A DNA stretch of 64,000 nt, from the NCBI RefSeq assembly GCF_018129985.1, contig NZ_JAFCKT010000005.1, forward strand, positions 310,001 through 374,000, read 5' to 3'. Both the position numbers and the translations under genes were made by a program. Below the pieces are notes generated by a model, which was not told the origin of the DNA, did no database searches, and was given only the letters and a program-made list of their open reading frames with translations. This DNA is from Bradyrhizobium sp. SZCCT0148. Lineage in GTDB: Bacteria > Pseudomonadota > Alphaproteobacteria > Rhizobiales > Xanthobacteraceae. Positions 63,227 to 64,000 of the stretch are shown here, one piece after another; the first letter of the stretch is position 1; each line of letters begins with the position of its first letter.

Positions 63227-64000
63227 ATGGCGATGGCCGGCGCCGTGTCTCTCCCGGGCGAGCGCCACGGGAGCATTGCTCTTTTGCTTCGCCTCAGCGA
63301 CGCGATTGCGGCCGTCCTGCTTGCCGCCGATCTCGTGGTGGTCTGCGCCTCCGTGCTGCTGCGTTTCTTCTTCAACGCACCGGTCGAATGGTCGGACGAC
63401 GTCGCGCGCGGCCTGATGGTCGGCTCGGCCTTCTTCGGAGCGGCGAGCGCGCTCGCGCGCGGCGAGAATGTCGGTGTTTCCTTCTTCAAGGATCTGCTGC
63501 CGTTGCGGCTGCGCGCCTTGGTCGACGCCGCGAGCGCGCTGCTCGTCGTCCTGATCTCAGGCTACGTCGCCTACAACGCCATCAAGCTGGGCTCGCTCAC
63601 CGCGGGCCAGACCACCGGCTCCGGCCTGCCGCTGGAGCTGACCTTCTATCCCATGGGCGTCGGCGCGCTGTTCATGACGGTGTTCGCGATCGACCAGCTT
63701 TGCGCGCGGCCGTTTCCCGACATCGTCAGGGGGCTCATCGCGGTCGTCGTCGTCACGGGCCTCTATCTCGCCTGGGATTATCTGTCGCCGTCCTCGGTGC
63801 CGTCGGCGGGCACTCTGATGCTGGTCGGCTTCTTCGTGACGCTGTTCGGCGGATTGCCGATCGGCTTCGCGCTGGCGCTCGCCGCGCTCATCTTCATCTG
63901 GGTCGAGGGTGCGCTGCCCGGCGTCATCTTCGCCCAGCAGATGGCACGCGGCATCGACAATTTCGTGCTGCTTGCGATCCCGTTCTTCATCCTCGTCGGC
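63227..64000 (+). CDS. TRAP transporter permease, fused DctQM type (partial, runs off window)
   Basis: The first 258 codons are present. The N-terminal part is a DctQ-like small subunit with four membrane segments (LSDAIAAVLLAADLVVVCASVLLRF, then VEWSDDVARGLMVGSAFFGAASALARG), and after about residue 185 the sequence changes to the DctM-like large subunit start (LMLVGFFVTLFGGLPIGFALALAALIF, and GIDNFVLLAIPFFILVG). So both permease subunits seem fused in one gene. It follows the binding protein gene after one base. Confidence 0.9.
   Translation, partial: MAMAGAVSLPGERHGSIALLLRLSDAIAAVLLAADLVVVCASVLLRFFFNAPVEWSDDVARGLMVGSAFFGAASALARGENVGVSFFKDLLPLRLRALVDAASALLVVLISGYVAYNAIKLGSLTAGQTTGSGLPLELTFYPMGVGALFMTVFAIDQLCARPFPDIVRGLIAVVVVTGLYLAWDYLSPSSVPSAGTLMLVGFFVTLFGGLPIGFALALAALIFIWVEGALPGVIFAQQMARGIDNFVLLAIPFFILVG

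Noticed and set aside
61849..63489. 546-codon minus-strand frame
   Set aside because: Antisense of the DctP and TRAP permease genes.
1..64000. CRISPR arrays, tRNA and rRNA genes, insertion sequences
   Set aside because: No regularly spaced direct repeats, tRNA-like T-loops with matching stems, rRNA segments or transposase frames were seen on reading.

Overview
The window is GC-rich DNA that reads as a chromosome segment of an alphaproteobacterium, most likely Bradyrhizobium or a close relative (Nitrobacteraceae). This placement is inference from the division-cluster gene order, the FtsZ with a very long linker, the protein flavour and the many short palindromic intergenic repeats. No tRNA, rRNA, CRISPR array or transposase gene was seen.

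Positions 1-20.5 kb, all on the plus strand, hold the 3' part of the division and cell wall (dcw) cluster and its downstream block: murF (partial), mraY, murD, a small unknown membrane-anchored protein, ftsW, murG, murC, murB, ddl, ftsQ, ftsA, ftsZ, a strong terminator, lpxC, bamD, recN and ligA. The Mur enzymes, MraY and MurG build lipid II, FtsW polymerises it at the septum, FtsQ/A/Z form the divisome, and LpxC and BamD serve the outer membrane. At least three palindromic repeat elements sit between these genes.

Positions 20.5-24 kb (minus strand) hold the most unusual locus: a radical SAM/SPASM enzyme directly downstream of a 147-residue Cys-rich protein with six Cys at exact five-residue spacing. 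This looks like a ribosomally made, post-translationally modified peptide (RiPP) system. A Bcr/CflA-type MFS exporter lies just upstream on the same strand.

Positions 24-49 kb are mixed accessory and housekeeping genes: Xaa-Pro aminopeptidase, PrmA, an isolated Flp-type pilin, an FAD oxidoreductase, an MFS/spermidine-synthase fusion, a glycerophosphodiesterase, an M28-like gene broken by one frameshift, an L,D-transpeptidase, an ABC-2 transporter, two related alpha/beta-hydrolase-like secreted proteins (one with LysM), a zincin, a truncated hydrolase beside a CGNR regulator with intact operators, TtuC-like and aspartate dehydrogenases, a PQQ-type dehydrogenase, an ICMT-like enzyme, an epimerase and an Mpo1-like protein.

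Positions 49-64 kb hold an OmpA-like protein paired with a Cys-rich protein, an orphan HicB-like protein, uvrD carrying an in-frame palindromic repeat, a DUF1328 protein, a methyltransferase divergent from an AraC-TPR protein, a thioesterase divergent from a GlcD-like oxidase, a SulP transporter, a caspase-like protein, and the start of a TRAP transporter operon that runs off the end of the window.
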